Assembly (NCBI GenBank): GCA_035501255.1
Contig: DATJWM010000098.1
Coordinates: 1 to 25,193, forward strand
Direction of reading: 5' to 3'
DNA: 25,193 nt
Source: JAFAZI01 sp035501255
GTDB taxonomy: Bacteria; Actinomycetota; Actinomycetes; JAFAQI01
Part shown: piece by piece, positions 1 through 6,480 of the stretch
Layout: each line of letters starts with the position of its first letter
Position numbering within the stretch: the first letter of the stretch is position 1
Notes under the pieces: model-generated
What the model was told of the DNA's origin: nothing
Seen by the model: only the letters and a program-made list of their open reading frames with translations
Databases searched by the model: none
Made by a program: the position numbers and the translations under genes

Positions 1-132
1 GGACAAGAGGCCGACCAGCCCTCGACCGACGCGGCCGTCATCATCGTTGCCGCGAGCCGCCGCCAAGCGGCGGTCCTCGCGAGCGCATCGACCGACGCGA
101 CATTCTCGGTCGCCGTTCACCCGCGGCGATGA
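1..132 (+). CDS. C-terminal end of an unidentified protein, possibly SAF/CpaB-like
   Basis: An open frame enters from the left edge and stops at TGA 130-132, leaving 43 residues. The tail reads AAVIIVAASRRQAAVLASAS and ends in AVHPRR. The pattern of a hydrophobic strand, a short Ala-rich helix and a second strand (TFSVAVHP) resembles the C-terminus of SAF-domain/CpaB (RcpC) proteins of Flp pilus assembly, which often end in a 'VTVA..AEAARLA.A...G.LSLAL' pattern. That is inference from a short piece. The frame ends 18 nt before the convergent stop of the small minus-strand gene at 151. It could also be a chance open frame, since high-GC DNA keeps frames open. Confidence 0.4.
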   Translation, partial: GQEADQPSTDAAVIIVAASRRQAAVLASASTDATFSVAVHPRR

Positions 133-150
133 AGTGCTAGGTCCGGGCGC

Positions 151-279
151 TCACTCCTGGTCGTGATGCGGTGGCCGGTCGGCGAGCAGACGGTCGTCGG
201 AGCCATCGTCGGACAGGTCGTCGCCCCAACCGACGTCCCGCTCGTCCGACGTCGTCTCGGGCAGGAGAGGCTCGGTCAC
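151..279 (-). CDS. Small acidic protein coupled to regX3
   Basis: A 42-codon frame runs from GTG 279 to TGA 151-153. Its GTG overlaps the regX3 stop as GTGA (276-279), the same 4-nt coupling that joins senX3 to regX3, so it looks like the third gene of the operon. The peptide starts VTEPLLPETTSDERDVGWGD, continues with an Asp-rich stretch and ends RPPHHDQE. It is strongly acidic, with no membrane segment or signal peptide. From memory, short actinobacterial proteins with a D-x-GWG motif and a C-terminal RPPHH/RPPHW motif recur widely as hypothetical proteins, which supports a real gene. The function is unknown. No ribosome binding site of its own is needed if it is translated by termination-reinitiation. 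Confidence 0.7.
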   Translation of the reverse strand: MTEPLLPETTSDERDVGWGDDLSDDGSDDRLLADRPPHHDQE

Positions 280-959
280 GGCTCGAACTTGTAGCCGAGC
301 CCCCGGACCGTCAGCAGATGTCTCGGCGCTGACGGGGACGGCTCGATCTTGGCGCGCAGCCGCTTCACGTGCACGTCGAGAGTCTTGGTGTCCCCGACGT
401 AGTCACTACCCCAGATCCGGTCGATGAGCTGGCCTCGGGTGAGCACCCGACCGGCGTTTCGCAGCAAGAACTCGAGCAGCTCGAACTCCTTCAGCGGCAT
501 CGGAACCGTCGCGCTGTTGACGCTGACGACGTGGCGGTCGACGTCCATCCGCACCGGCCCGGACTCGAGGACCGATGACACGAGATCCTCCGGCTCGGTC
601 CCGCGACGGCGCAGAACGGCGCGGATCCGCGCGACCAGCTCGCGCGCCGAGAACGGCTTCGTCACGTAGTCGTCGGCGCCGATCTCCAGACCGACGACCT
701 TGTCGACCTCCGCGTCTTTCGCGGTCAGCATGATCACCGGCACCTCGGAACGCTGCCGCAGCTCGCGGCAGACTTCGAGACCGGACTTGCCCGGCAACAT
801 CAGGTCGAGCAGGACGAGGTCCGCACCGGCTCGGTCGAACTCCTCGAGCCCGTCCGGGCCCGTTCCGGCGATGGCCACCTCGAAGCCCTCGCGGCGCAGC
901 ATGTAGCCCAACGCGTCTGAGAACGACTCTTCGTCCTCGACCACCAGGATTCGCGTCAA
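276..959 (-). CDS. regX3: Phosphate-responsive response regulator RegX3/PhoP type
   Basis: An OmpR/PhoB-family regulator of 227 aa, the usual length. The receiver domain (about 1-120) has the acidic pocket E8-D9, phospho-acceptor D52 in LLDLMLPG, switch T79 and K101 in VTKPF. The DNA-binding winged helix (about 130-227) includes PLKEFELLEFLLRNAGRVLT and ends in TVRGLGYKFEP. The sequence closely follows mycobacterial RegX3, including VLESGPVRMDVDRHVVSVN. The start is TTG 957-959, overlapping the senX3 stop as TTGA, so translation should be coupled. It is expected to be phosphorylated by the adjacent SenX3 under phosphate limitation and to bind PHO boxes such as those before pstS. Confident at family level; the equivalent Streptomyces name is phoP. 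Confidence 0.96.
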   Translation of the reverse strand: MTRILVVEDEESFSDALGYMLRREGFEVAIAGTGPDGLEEFDRAGADLVLLDLMLPGKSGLEVCRELRQRSEVPVIMLTAKDAEVDKVVGLEIGADDYVTKPFSARELVARIRAVLRRRGTEPEDLVSSVLESGPVRMDVDRHVVSVNSATVPMPLKEFELLEFLLRNAGRVLTRGQLIDRIWGSDYVGDTKTLDVHVKRLRAKIEPSPSAPRHLLTVRGLGYKFEP

Positions 960-2239
960 CGTGTTGCCTCCTGCAACCGGGCCGTGTCGACACCTTCGCG
1001 CCGCGGCGCGGCGGAGAGCCGAATCGTGAACGTGCTGCCGTTACCGAGCTGACTCCAGACGGTCACTTCACCGCCGTGGTTGCCGACCGTGTGCTTGACG
1101 ATCGCGAGCCCCAGCCCGGTGCCGCCGGTCTCGCGAGAGCGGGCCTGGTCGACGCGGTAGAACCGCTCGAAGATTCGCTCCTGCTCGTCCTCGGCAATTC
1201 CGATGCCTTGGTCGGTCACCGCAATCTCGACGACGCCGTCGCGGAGATGGACGCCGAGCGCCACCCGTGTCCCGTCCGGGCTGTAGGCAACCGCGTTGTA
1301 CAGGAGGTTCGCGACCGCCGTGACGAGCTGGCCCTCGTCGCCGAGCACGGTGAGGTCGTCGTCGCCGCCTCGGACGATCGTGATCCCCCGGGTCTCGGCC
1401 ACGAGGCGAGCGCGGTCGACCGCCTCGTCGAGAATCGCATCGACCGAGACCTCGGTCGCCGTTGGCAGCGGGTCGGCACCCTGCAACCGGGACAGATCGA
1501 GCAGTTCCTGCACCAGACGGGAAAGGCGTTTGGCCTCGTGCTGCATTCGCGCCACGAAGCGCTGGACGGCCTCTGCGTCATCGTGCGCGTCCAGCGCGGC
1601 CTCGGCCAGCAGCGAGAGCGCACCGACGGGTGTCTTGATCTCGTGTCCCACATTGGCGACGAAGTCACGGCGTACCGACTCGACCCGCTTGGCCTCGGTC
1701 AAGTCGTCAACGACGAGTGCCACCTCACGGCTCTCCAGCGGTTGGGCGCGGGCACCGACCGCAAGCTGGCGCCGCGGGAAGTCGTTGAACTCCAGCGTGA
1801 GCTCGGCAGTTTGAGGTTGACCGGTACGACGAGCGGCCTGCACCAGCCGAGCGAGCTCGGGGACGACGAGGTCCTGGCCCCGCACCACCCCGAGCTCATG
1901 GGCGGCGCTGTTGGCCAGCCGGACGGCATCGTCGGCGTCGAGCAGGACCGCAGCCGTCGGCAGCAGCTCGAGCATCGTCTCGGCCGGCATCGGTTCACGC
2001 TTCTTCGGGGAAGGGCGGGCGGGTGGAGTCGGCTCGGCCGACCGCTTGCGGGTCACCATGAAGATCGCTACGGCGATTCCGACCCCGACGAGCAGTCCAG
2101 CCAGACCTGCGACGACCACCGCCACAACTTGATCATAGGGACGGGATACTCCCTTTTCGGCGCCGTACCGATCCGCCGGGACGGTCGGCGGCAGACCTTC
2201 ACAGCGCTGCCCCCGGACGTTCATCCGTTGGCCGCTCAC
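956..2239 (-). CDS. senX3: Phosphate sensor histidine kinase SenX3/PhoR type
   Basis: A 427-aa membrane histidine kinase. Residues 38-62 form one transmembrane segment, 90-180 a PAS-like domain, and the dimerisation box is RRDFVANVGHEIKTP with H199 (most relatives have NVSHELKTP). The ATPase domain carries an N box (ANLLYNAVAYSP), a G1 box (VTDQGIGIAEDE), an F box (FERFYRVD) and a G2 box (GGTGLGLAIVKH). It phosphorylates RegX3 and is held in check by PhoU and the Pst transporter in related systems. Start GTG 2237-2239 is chosen because GAGG lies 7 nt upstream, but it gives about 37 residues before the membrane segment, whereas SenX3/PhoR relatives begin almost at the membrane. GTG 2123-2125 is a serious alternative (389 aa), preceded by TATGAT at leaderless spacing. 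Confidence 0.94.
   Translation of the reverse strand: MSGQRMNVRGQRCEGLPPTVPADRYGAEKGVSRPYDQVVAVVVAGLAGLLVGVGIAVAIFMVTRKRSAEPTPPARPSPKKREPMPAETMLELLPTAAVLLDADDAVRLANSAAHELGVVRGQDLVVPELARLVQAARRTGQPQTAELTLEFNDFPRRQLAVGARAQPLESREVALVVDDLTEAKRVESVRRDFVANVGHEIKTPVGALSLLAEAALDAHDDAEAVQRFVARMQHEAKRLSRLVQELLDLSRLQGADPLPTATEVSVDAILDEAVDRARLVAETRGITIVRGGDDDLTVLGDEGQLVTAVANLLYNAVAYSPDGTRVALGVHLRDGVVEIAVTDQGIGIAEDEQERIFERFYRVDQARSRETGGTGLGLAIVKHTVGNHGGEVTVWSQLGNGSTFTIRLSAAPRREGVDTARLQEATR
2123..2137 (-). promoter_or_regulatory. Possible leaderless promoter/start inside the senX3 reading frame
   Basis: On the minus strand a TATGAT hexamer (2132-2137, one base from TATAAT) lies 6 nt before an in-frame GTG (2123-2125). 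This is the geometry of actinobacterial leaderless transcripts. Starting there gives a protein beginning directly at its transmembrane helix, as in known SenX3/PhoR proteins. No convincing -35 box is visible. Confidence 0.35.
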
Positions 2240-2251
2240 CGTTTACCTCGA
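2219..2251. promoter_or_regulatory. PHO-box-like repeats at the senX3 start
   Basis: GTTCAT (2219-2224), GCTCAC (2234-2239) and GTTTAC (2241-2246) recur here. The first and third are 22 bp apart (two 11-bp PHO units), and the second and third are 7 bp apart. The segment GCTCACCGTTTACC matches GTTCACCGTTCATC in the pstS promoter at 11 of 14 positions, with the same 7-bp offset. It is probably a RegX3 site for autoregulation. It covers the annotated GTG start, which fits better if the real start is downstream at 2125. Confidence 0.42.
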
Positions 2252-2370
2252 AGCGGCGTCACGCCGCTTCGCTGAGCGAGGAGCGGCGTCACGCCGGTAC
2301 GCGATACCGGTAGCGGCGTCACGCCGGTACGCGATACCGGTAGCGGCGTCACGCCGGTTCGCTGGGAGCC
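2249..2370. repeat. Four tandem 30-bp palindromic repeats between senX3 and phoU
   Basis: Units begin at 2251, 2281, 2311 and 2341, exactly 30 bp apart. Every unit contains the perfect palindrome CGGCGTCACGCCG (2254-2266, 2284-2296, 2314-2326, 2344-2356). In unit 1 the palindrome extends to 23 bp with 11-bp arms (2249-2271). Units 2 and 3 are identical except for the first base and add a second inverted repeat, CCGGTA-5 nt-TACCGG (2295-2311 and 2325-2341). Unit 4 diverges after the core. The array occupies almost all of the upstream half of the divergent senX3/phoU gap. It may be a row of operator sites, a stack of hairpins, or a lineage-specific intergenic repeat. I saw no other copy in the window. 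Confidence 0.9.
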
Positions 2371-2371
2371 G

Positions 2372-2402
2372 TACTCTGGCGGCGGGCCTGTGGCCCCCGC
2401 CG
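2372..2402 (+). promoter_or_regulatory. Putative phoU -10 element and leader hairpin
   Basis: TACTCT (2372-2377) fits the TANNNT -10 pattern, and a spacer of 17-18 bp would place the -35 region inside the fourth palindrome (2344-2356). Just downstream, 2380-2402 can fold into a GC-rich hairpin: arm CGGCGGGCC, loop TGT, and arm GGCCCCCGCCG with a two-C bulge. There is no T-run, so it is not an obvious intrinsic terminator. The promoter assignment is tentative. Confidence 0.3.
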
Positions 2403-2442
2403 GGCGATTGCGGACGATGGATCGCAGACGATGGGAGGCGAG

Positions 2443-3108
2443 ATGCGCGACCAGTACCACGAGGAACTCGACTCGATCACCTCCTCCCTTGTCGACATCA
2501 CCCGGCTGGCGGGGAGCGCGATCAACCACGCGACTCAGGCCCTCCTCGATGCGGATCTGCAGGCCGCAGAATCGGTGATCACCGGCGATCTGGCGATCGA
2601 CGCCCTGTACGAGACGATCGAGGCGCAGGCGCTCGACCTGCTGGCTCGCCAGCAGCCCGTCGCAAGCGACCTCCGCACGATCATCACCAGCCTGCGCATG
2701 GTGGCCGACATCGAGCGGATGGGCGACCTCGCCCTCCACATCGCCAAGGTTGCTCGCCGCCGTTACCCGAGCAGCGCGATCCCGACCGAGCTCTCGCCCA
2801 CCGTGCTCGAGATGGGTCAGGTTGCCCAGCGAATCTGCGCCAAGTGCTCCAGCGTGATTGCTCGCCGAGATCTCGTGCTCGCGGCTCAACTCGAACGTGA
2901 CGACGACGTGATGGACAACCTGCATCGCCAGCTGTTCTCGACCTTGCTCGACGATGCCTGGGGCGGCGGCATCGAGACCGCAATCGACGTCACGTTGTGC
3001 GGCCGGTACTACGAGCGCTTCTGCGACCATGCGGTCTCGGTGGCCCGACGCGTGCACTTCTTGGTCACCGGTGAGCGGGCGCCGTCGCCCGATCCCGCCG
3101 CCGTGTGA
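2443..3108 (+). CDS. phoU: Phosphate signalling adaptor PhoU
   Basis: A 221-aa all-helical protein of typical PhoU length, made of two three-helix repeats. The first carries the PhoU metal-binding signature in the stretch LRMVADIERMGDLALHIAKV (about residues 86-105), and the second the matching YYERFCDHAVSVARRVHFLVTG near the C-terminus. It is cytoplasmic and links the Pst transporter to the SenX3-type kinase so that kinase signalling is repressed when phosphate is plentiful. ATG 2443 is chosen because GGAGG lies at 2434-2438. An in-frame ATG at 2431 overlaps that site and is less likely. It diverges from senX3 across the palindrome array and precedes pstS by 217 bp, so it probably has its own promoter. 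Confidence 0.97.
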   Translation: MRDQYHEELDSITSSLVDITRLAGSAINHATQALLDADLQAAESVITGDLAIDALYETIEAQALDLLARQQPVASDLRTIITSLRMVADIERMGDLALHIAKVARRRYPSSAIPTELSPTVLEMGQVAQRICAKCSSVIARRDLVLAAQLERDDDVMDNLHRQLFSTLLDDAWGGGIETAIDVTLCGRYYERFCDHAVSVARRVHFLVTGERAPSPDPAAV

Positions 3109-3130
3109 CCCGGCGCTGACGCCAGCAAGC

Positions 3131-3158
3131 CTGTAGTTATCCACAGGTTTTGTCCACA
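3131..3158 (+). promoter_or_regulatory. Two DnaA boxes in the phoU-pstS gap
   Basis: TTATCCACA (3137-3145) is the perfect bacterial DnaA box and TTGTCCACA (3150-3158) is the actinobacterial form. They are in the same orientation with starts 13 bp apart. They lie 30 bp upstream of the PHO box. The first box also sits in a small inverted repeat, CCTGT-8 nt-ACAGG (3131-3148), followed by TTTT, which could alternatively be a weak terminator for phoU. No AT-rich unwinding element or dnaA/dnaN gene is nearby, so this is not a replication origin. Confidence 0.6.
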
Positions 3159-3187
3159 GGTAGGGCCACCTGGTTCAACTTTCGGCC

Positions 3188-3216
3188 GTTCACCGTTCAT
3201 CTTTCGTTCACAGCGT
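3188..3216 (+). promoter_or_regulatory. PHO box upstream of pstS
   Basis: Three GTTCAY copies start at 3188, 3195 and 3206. The last two are 11 bp apart, the unit length of actinobacterial PHO boxes, and the first two are 7 bp apart, as in the senX3 promoter. This is the expected binding site for phosphorylated RegX3/PhoP, about 110 bp before the pstS start, and should activate pstSCAB under phosphate starvation. Known: GTTCAC-type direct repeats bind Streptomyces PhoP and mycobacterial RegX3. The exact footprint is inferred. Confidence 0.7.
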
Positions 3217-3325
3217 GTCGGTCGTTGGGTCGCACCGGCTCCCTAGCGTCGCCCACGTGGCGGGCGACCCCCGCTGCGATCCCGGCCCGGGCACTCGGGT
3301 CACAACCACGGGAGGTTTTTTCGTC

Positions 3326-4411
3326 GTGAAGGTCACGCTCATGATGCGCACCGCAGGCATCGCCACGATTACCGCGCTGGGGCTCGCTGCCTGCGGCGGC
3401 GGAAGCGGCGGCGGCAATTCGGGGGGCGGGATGGGGAGCGCCAACAGCTTGAACCCTCAAGGATCGACGTTCCAGGAGACTCTCCAGCAGCAATGGGCGA
3501 CGAACTTCCACTCGTCCAACCCAAGCGCCCAGATCACCTACACCGGCTCCGGGTCCTCCGCAGGCATCGAGGCGTTCCAGACCGGCCAGTCGTCCTTCGC
3601 CGGCTCCGACGTGACCATGACGGCTGACCAGCAAAGCGCAGCCAACGCCACGTGTGGAAGCAGCGCCCTCACCATCCCGATCACCTCGGGCGGCGTCGCG
3701 ATCATGTACAACCTGCCGAGCCTGACCAAGCCGTTGAACCTCTCAGCGGACACGCTCGCCGGCATCTTCATGGGCAAGATCACCACGTGGAACGACGCTG
3801 CGATCGCGGCCGACAACCCGGGCGTGAGCCTGCCCAGCACGGGGATCTCGGTCTTCCACCGCGCGGACGGATCCGGCACAACAAACGTCCTGTCCGGTTT
3901 CCTCGACGCGACCGCGAGCTCGGTCTGGACCCTCGGCGTCAACAAGGAGTTCAGCAACTGGCCGGTCGGCCAGGGCGCGACCGGTTCTTCCGGGGTTGCG
4001 CAGGGCGTCAAGAACACCCCCGGCGGCATCACCTACGCCGAGGTGACCTACGCCAAGCAGGACGGCCTTCAGACCGCAGCGATCAAGGGCGCCCAGGGGG
4101 GCTTCGTCCAGATCTCCTCGGCCACCGTTGCGAAATCGATCAAGTCCGGGTTCTCGATCACCGGCACCGCCCCGGACCTGGCCGGCACCTTGTCGTTTAC
4201 GTCGATGACCGGCTACCCGATCTCGACCGTCTCCTACGTCCTGGTTTGCTCGACGTACAAGGACGCAGGACTGGGCACACTGGTAAGGAAATACCTCACC
4301 TATGCGGCCGGACCGGGTCAAGACGTCGGCACCAGCCTCGGCTTCGCACCGCTGCCGAAGTCCCTGGACAACAAGGTGCTCGCGTCGATCGCCACGATCA
4401 ACCAATCGTGA
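3326..4411 (+). CDS. pstS: Phosphate ABC transporter substrate-binding lipoprotein PstS
   Basis: A 361-aa periplasmic-type binding protein that captures phosphate outside the membrane and hands it to PstCA. A short signal peptide ends in the lipobox LAAC with C23 as the lipidated residue, followed by a Gly/Ser-rich linker. Phosphate-contact motifs of the family are present: GSTF after the linker, TGSGSSAGI, FAGSDV and the RADGSGTT loop. GTG 3326 is preceded by GGGAGG (3310-3315, 10-nt spacing) and gives a proper lipoprotein signal. The longer in-frame extension back to 3215 would overlap the PHO-box region and has no signal character. It is first in the pstSCAB operon, with 32 nt to pstC. Confidence 0.97.
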   Translation: MKVTLMMRTAGIATITALGLAACGGGSGGGNSGGGMGSANSLNPQGSTFQETLQQQWATNFHSSNPSAQITYTGSGSSAGIEAFQTGQSSFAGSDVTMTADQQSAANATCGSSALTIPITSGGVAIMYNLPSLTKPLNLSADTLAGIFMGKITTWNDAAIAADNPGVSLPSTGISVFHRADGSGTTNVLSGFLDATASSVWTLGVNKEFSNWPVGQGATGSSGVAQGVKNTPGGITYAEVTYAKQDGLQTAAIKGAQGGFVQISSATVAKSIKSGFSITGTAPDLAGTLSFTSMTGYPISTVSYVLVCSTYKDAGLGTLVRKYLTYAAGPGQDVGTSLGFAPLPKSLDNKVLASIATINQS

Positions 4412-4443
4412 TGCGTCGCGCCCTGCTCACCCGATAGGCAAAG

Positions 4444-5430
4444 ATGAGCGCTGTGGACACGACGCTTGACACCGCGTCGCTGCGGTCCGGCCGGCATGGC
4501 CACCGCGGCGACGCGGTGTTTCGCGCGATCACCCTCGCCGCAGGGATCTTCGTCTTCGTGCTGCTCGGCGCAATCGCCGTCTTCCTCGTCATCAAGGCGC
4601 TTCCGGCGCTGAGGGACAACCAGGCCAACTTCTGGACCACGCGCACCTGGAGCGCGACCAACGGTGACGTGCACTTCGGGATCGCCGCGCTCCTGTTCGG
4701 CACCGTCGTGACCAGCGTGCTGGCTCTGGTCATTTCTCTGCCGCTGGCGATCGGGGTCGCTCTGTACATCGTCGAGTACGCACCCGCCCGGCTGTCCACG
4801 TGGCTGGGCTACCTCACCGACATGCTCGCCGCGGTGCCGAGCGTGGTGTACGGCCTGTGGGCGTTGCTCTATTTGCTCAAGCACATGGCCGGTCTCAACG
4901 AGTTCCTCGTGCGGTACTTCCATTGGATCCCGCTGTTTTCCAACCCCAACAACCAGACGCTGGTCTACAGCAAGTCGATCTTCGCCGCGTCGATCATCCT
5001 GGCCATCATGATCCTGCCGATCACCGCGGCGATCAGCCGTGAGGTGCTGCGCCAGGTCGGGTCGGCCCAAAAGGAAGCGGCGCTCGCGCTAGGGGCGACC
5101 CGCTGGGAGATGGTGCGGACATCCCTGCTGCCACCAAGCCGGCCAGGGATCGTTAGCGCCGCCATGCTCGGTCTCGGCCGCGCCCTCGGCGAGACCATCG
5201 CGGTCGCCCTCGTGATCGGCAACACCTACACCACCAGCGGCCGCGTGCTTATCCCGGGAGGCGCAACCATCGCGTCGAACATCGCCAACCTGTTCGGCGA
5301 GGCCGACGAGACCGGCCGGTCGGCCCTGATCGCGAGCGGCCTGGTCCTCTTCGTCCTGACGCTGGCCGTCAACCTGATCGCTCGGTATGTGATCCTGCGA
5401 GCCGGCAGTGAGGAGCACACCGCGATATGA
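4444..5430 (+). CDS. pstC: Phosphate ABC transporter permease PstC
   Basis: A 328-aa polytopic permease with a cytoplasmic N-terminus of about 25 residues and roughly six transmembrane helices. The cytoplasmic loop that contacts the ATPase contains the EAA-type motif QKEAALALGATRWEMV, followed by LGLGRALGETIAVALVIGN, typical of PstC. A moderately long loop between helices (LLKHMAGLNEFLVRYFHWIP region) is usual for PstC. With PstA it forms the phosphate channel. The start ATG 4444 has only a weak purine stretch upstream. Its stop overlaps the pstA start as ATGA (5427-5430), showing translational coupling. Confidence 0.96.
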   Translation: MSAVDTTLDTASLRSGRHGHRGDAVFRAITLAAGIFVFVLLGAIAVFLVIKALPALRDNQANFWTTRTWSATNGDVHFGIAALLFGTVVTSVLALVISLPLAIGVALYIVEYAPARLSTWLGYLTDMLAAVPSVVYGLWALLYLLKHMAGLNEFLVRYFHWIPLFSNPNNQTLVYSKSIFAASIILAIMILPITAAISREVLRQVGSAQKEAALALGATRWEMVRTSLLPPSRPGIVSAAMLGLGRALGETIAVALVIGNTYTTSGRVLIPGGATIASNIANLFGEADETGRSALIASGLVLFVLTLAVNLIARYVILRAGSEEHTAI

Positions 5431-6476
5431 CCTCGGCGTCCTCAGACCTGCAGCGGCGCACGATTCGCCAACCCCGGCTGCCTCGTTGGGCCGTCGGCGC
5501 GACCGCGGCCGGCCTCGTCGCGCTGGCCGTCCTCCTCTTCGCCTTCACCGGGTTCGCCGGCACCGTCGACTTCATCGTGGTCGCAACGCTGCTTTTGGTG
5601 CTCGGCGTGCCCGCAGCGAGCTGGGCGGTCGAGGGACGCCGAAAGGCCACGGACAGGCTCGCCTCGAGCGCGACCCTCGTCGCCCTCGTGCTGACGGTCC
5701 TGCCCCTGATCTTCGTCGTGGGCTACGTCGTCAAGCGAGGATTGGAGGCGTTCAACTGGACCTTCTTGACCAGCGAGGACATCGCCGGGCCGCTCGCCGC
5801 GGGCGGCGGGATCGCTCAAGCGGTCATCGGCACTCTGCAGCAAGTGCTGATCGCGAGCGTGATCGCCGTGCCGATCGGCCTGCTGGTCGCGATCTACATC
5901 ACCGAGTACGGCTCGAACAAGTTCTCGACTGCGGTGCGCTTCCTGGTCGACGTCATGACCGGCATCCCGTCGATCGTTGCGGGCTTGTTCGTCCTGGCGT
6001 TCTGGGTGCTCGGCGCCCACCAGTCCGCGTCAGGCTTCGCAGGAGCGATCGCGCTGACGATCATCGAGCTGCCGATCATCGTTCGGGCGTCCGAGGAGAT
6101 GCTGCGGCTCGTGCCCGGCGCGCTACGCGAGGCGTCCTACGCACTCGGCATTGCGAAGTGGAAGACGATCCTGCGCGTGATCGTCCCCGCTGCGTCAACC
6201 GGCATTACGACCGGCATCATGCTCGGGATCGCGCGGGTGATCGGCGAGACGGCGCCGGTTCTGCTGGTCGTGGGCAACAACAGCTTCATCAACTGGAACG
6301 CCTTCAAGGGCAACCAGGCGTCACTGCCGGTGTACATCTTCCAGCACGCCCAGTCCTCGAGTAACTACGACGTTGATCGCGCGTGGGCAGCCGCCCTCAC
6401 CCTGATACTTGTCGTCGTGATCCTCTACGTCTCCGCCCGGCTTCTCACCCGGCGCAACCGTTTGGTCGGGTGGTAG
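5427..6476 (+). CDS. pstA: Phosphate ABC transporter permease PstA
   Basis: A 349-aa permease and partner of PstC. The N-terminal ~90 residues add two or three hydrophobic segments before the core permease domain, longer than enterobacterial PstA but common in actinobacterial PstA. The core begins near IAQAVIGTLQQVLIASVIAV and includes IYITEYG, DVMTGIPSIVAGLF and the ATPase-coupling loop EASYALGIAKWKTI followed by GIARVIGETAPVLLVVGN. The start ATG overlaps the pstC stop by 4 nt. Only 4 nt separate its TAG from the pstB start. Confidence 0.96.
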   Translation: MTSASSDLQRRTIRQPRLPRWAVGATAAGLVALAVLLFAFTGFAGTVDFIVVATLLLVLGVPAASWAVEGRRKATDRLASSATLVALVLTVLPLIFVVGYVVKRGLEAFNWTFLTSEDIAGPLAAGGGIAQAVIGTLQQVLIASVIAVPIGLLVAIYITEYGSNKFSTAVRFLVDVMTGIPSIVAGLFVLAFWVLGAHQSASGFAGAIALTIIELPIIVRASEEMLRLVPGALREASYALGIAKWKTILRVIVPAASTGITTGIMLGIARVIGETAPVLLVVGNNSFINWNAFKGNQASLPVYIFQHAQSSSNYDVDRAWAAALTLILVVVILYVSARLLTRRNRLVGW

Positions 6477-6480
6477 TCAC

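Noticed and set aside
1076..2275. 399-codon plus-strand open frame antisense to senX3
   Set aside because: It is the complement of a clear histidine kinase frame. High-GC codon bias keeps antisense frames open, and the translation has no recognisable domain.
2251..2370. CRISPR array
   Set aside because: Units are contiguous 30-bp repeats with no variable spacers and no cas genes.
2236..3144. 302-codon minus-strand frame over phoU ending in a repeated RTGVTPLPVS peptide
   Set aside because: The peptide repeat is just a translation of the 30-bp intergenic DNA repeat, and the rest is antisense to phoU.
3131..3216. Replication origin suggested by DnaA boxes
   Set aside because: Only two boxes, no AT-rich unwinding region and no dnaA, dnaN or parAB pair nearby; the ParA-like gene lacks ParB.
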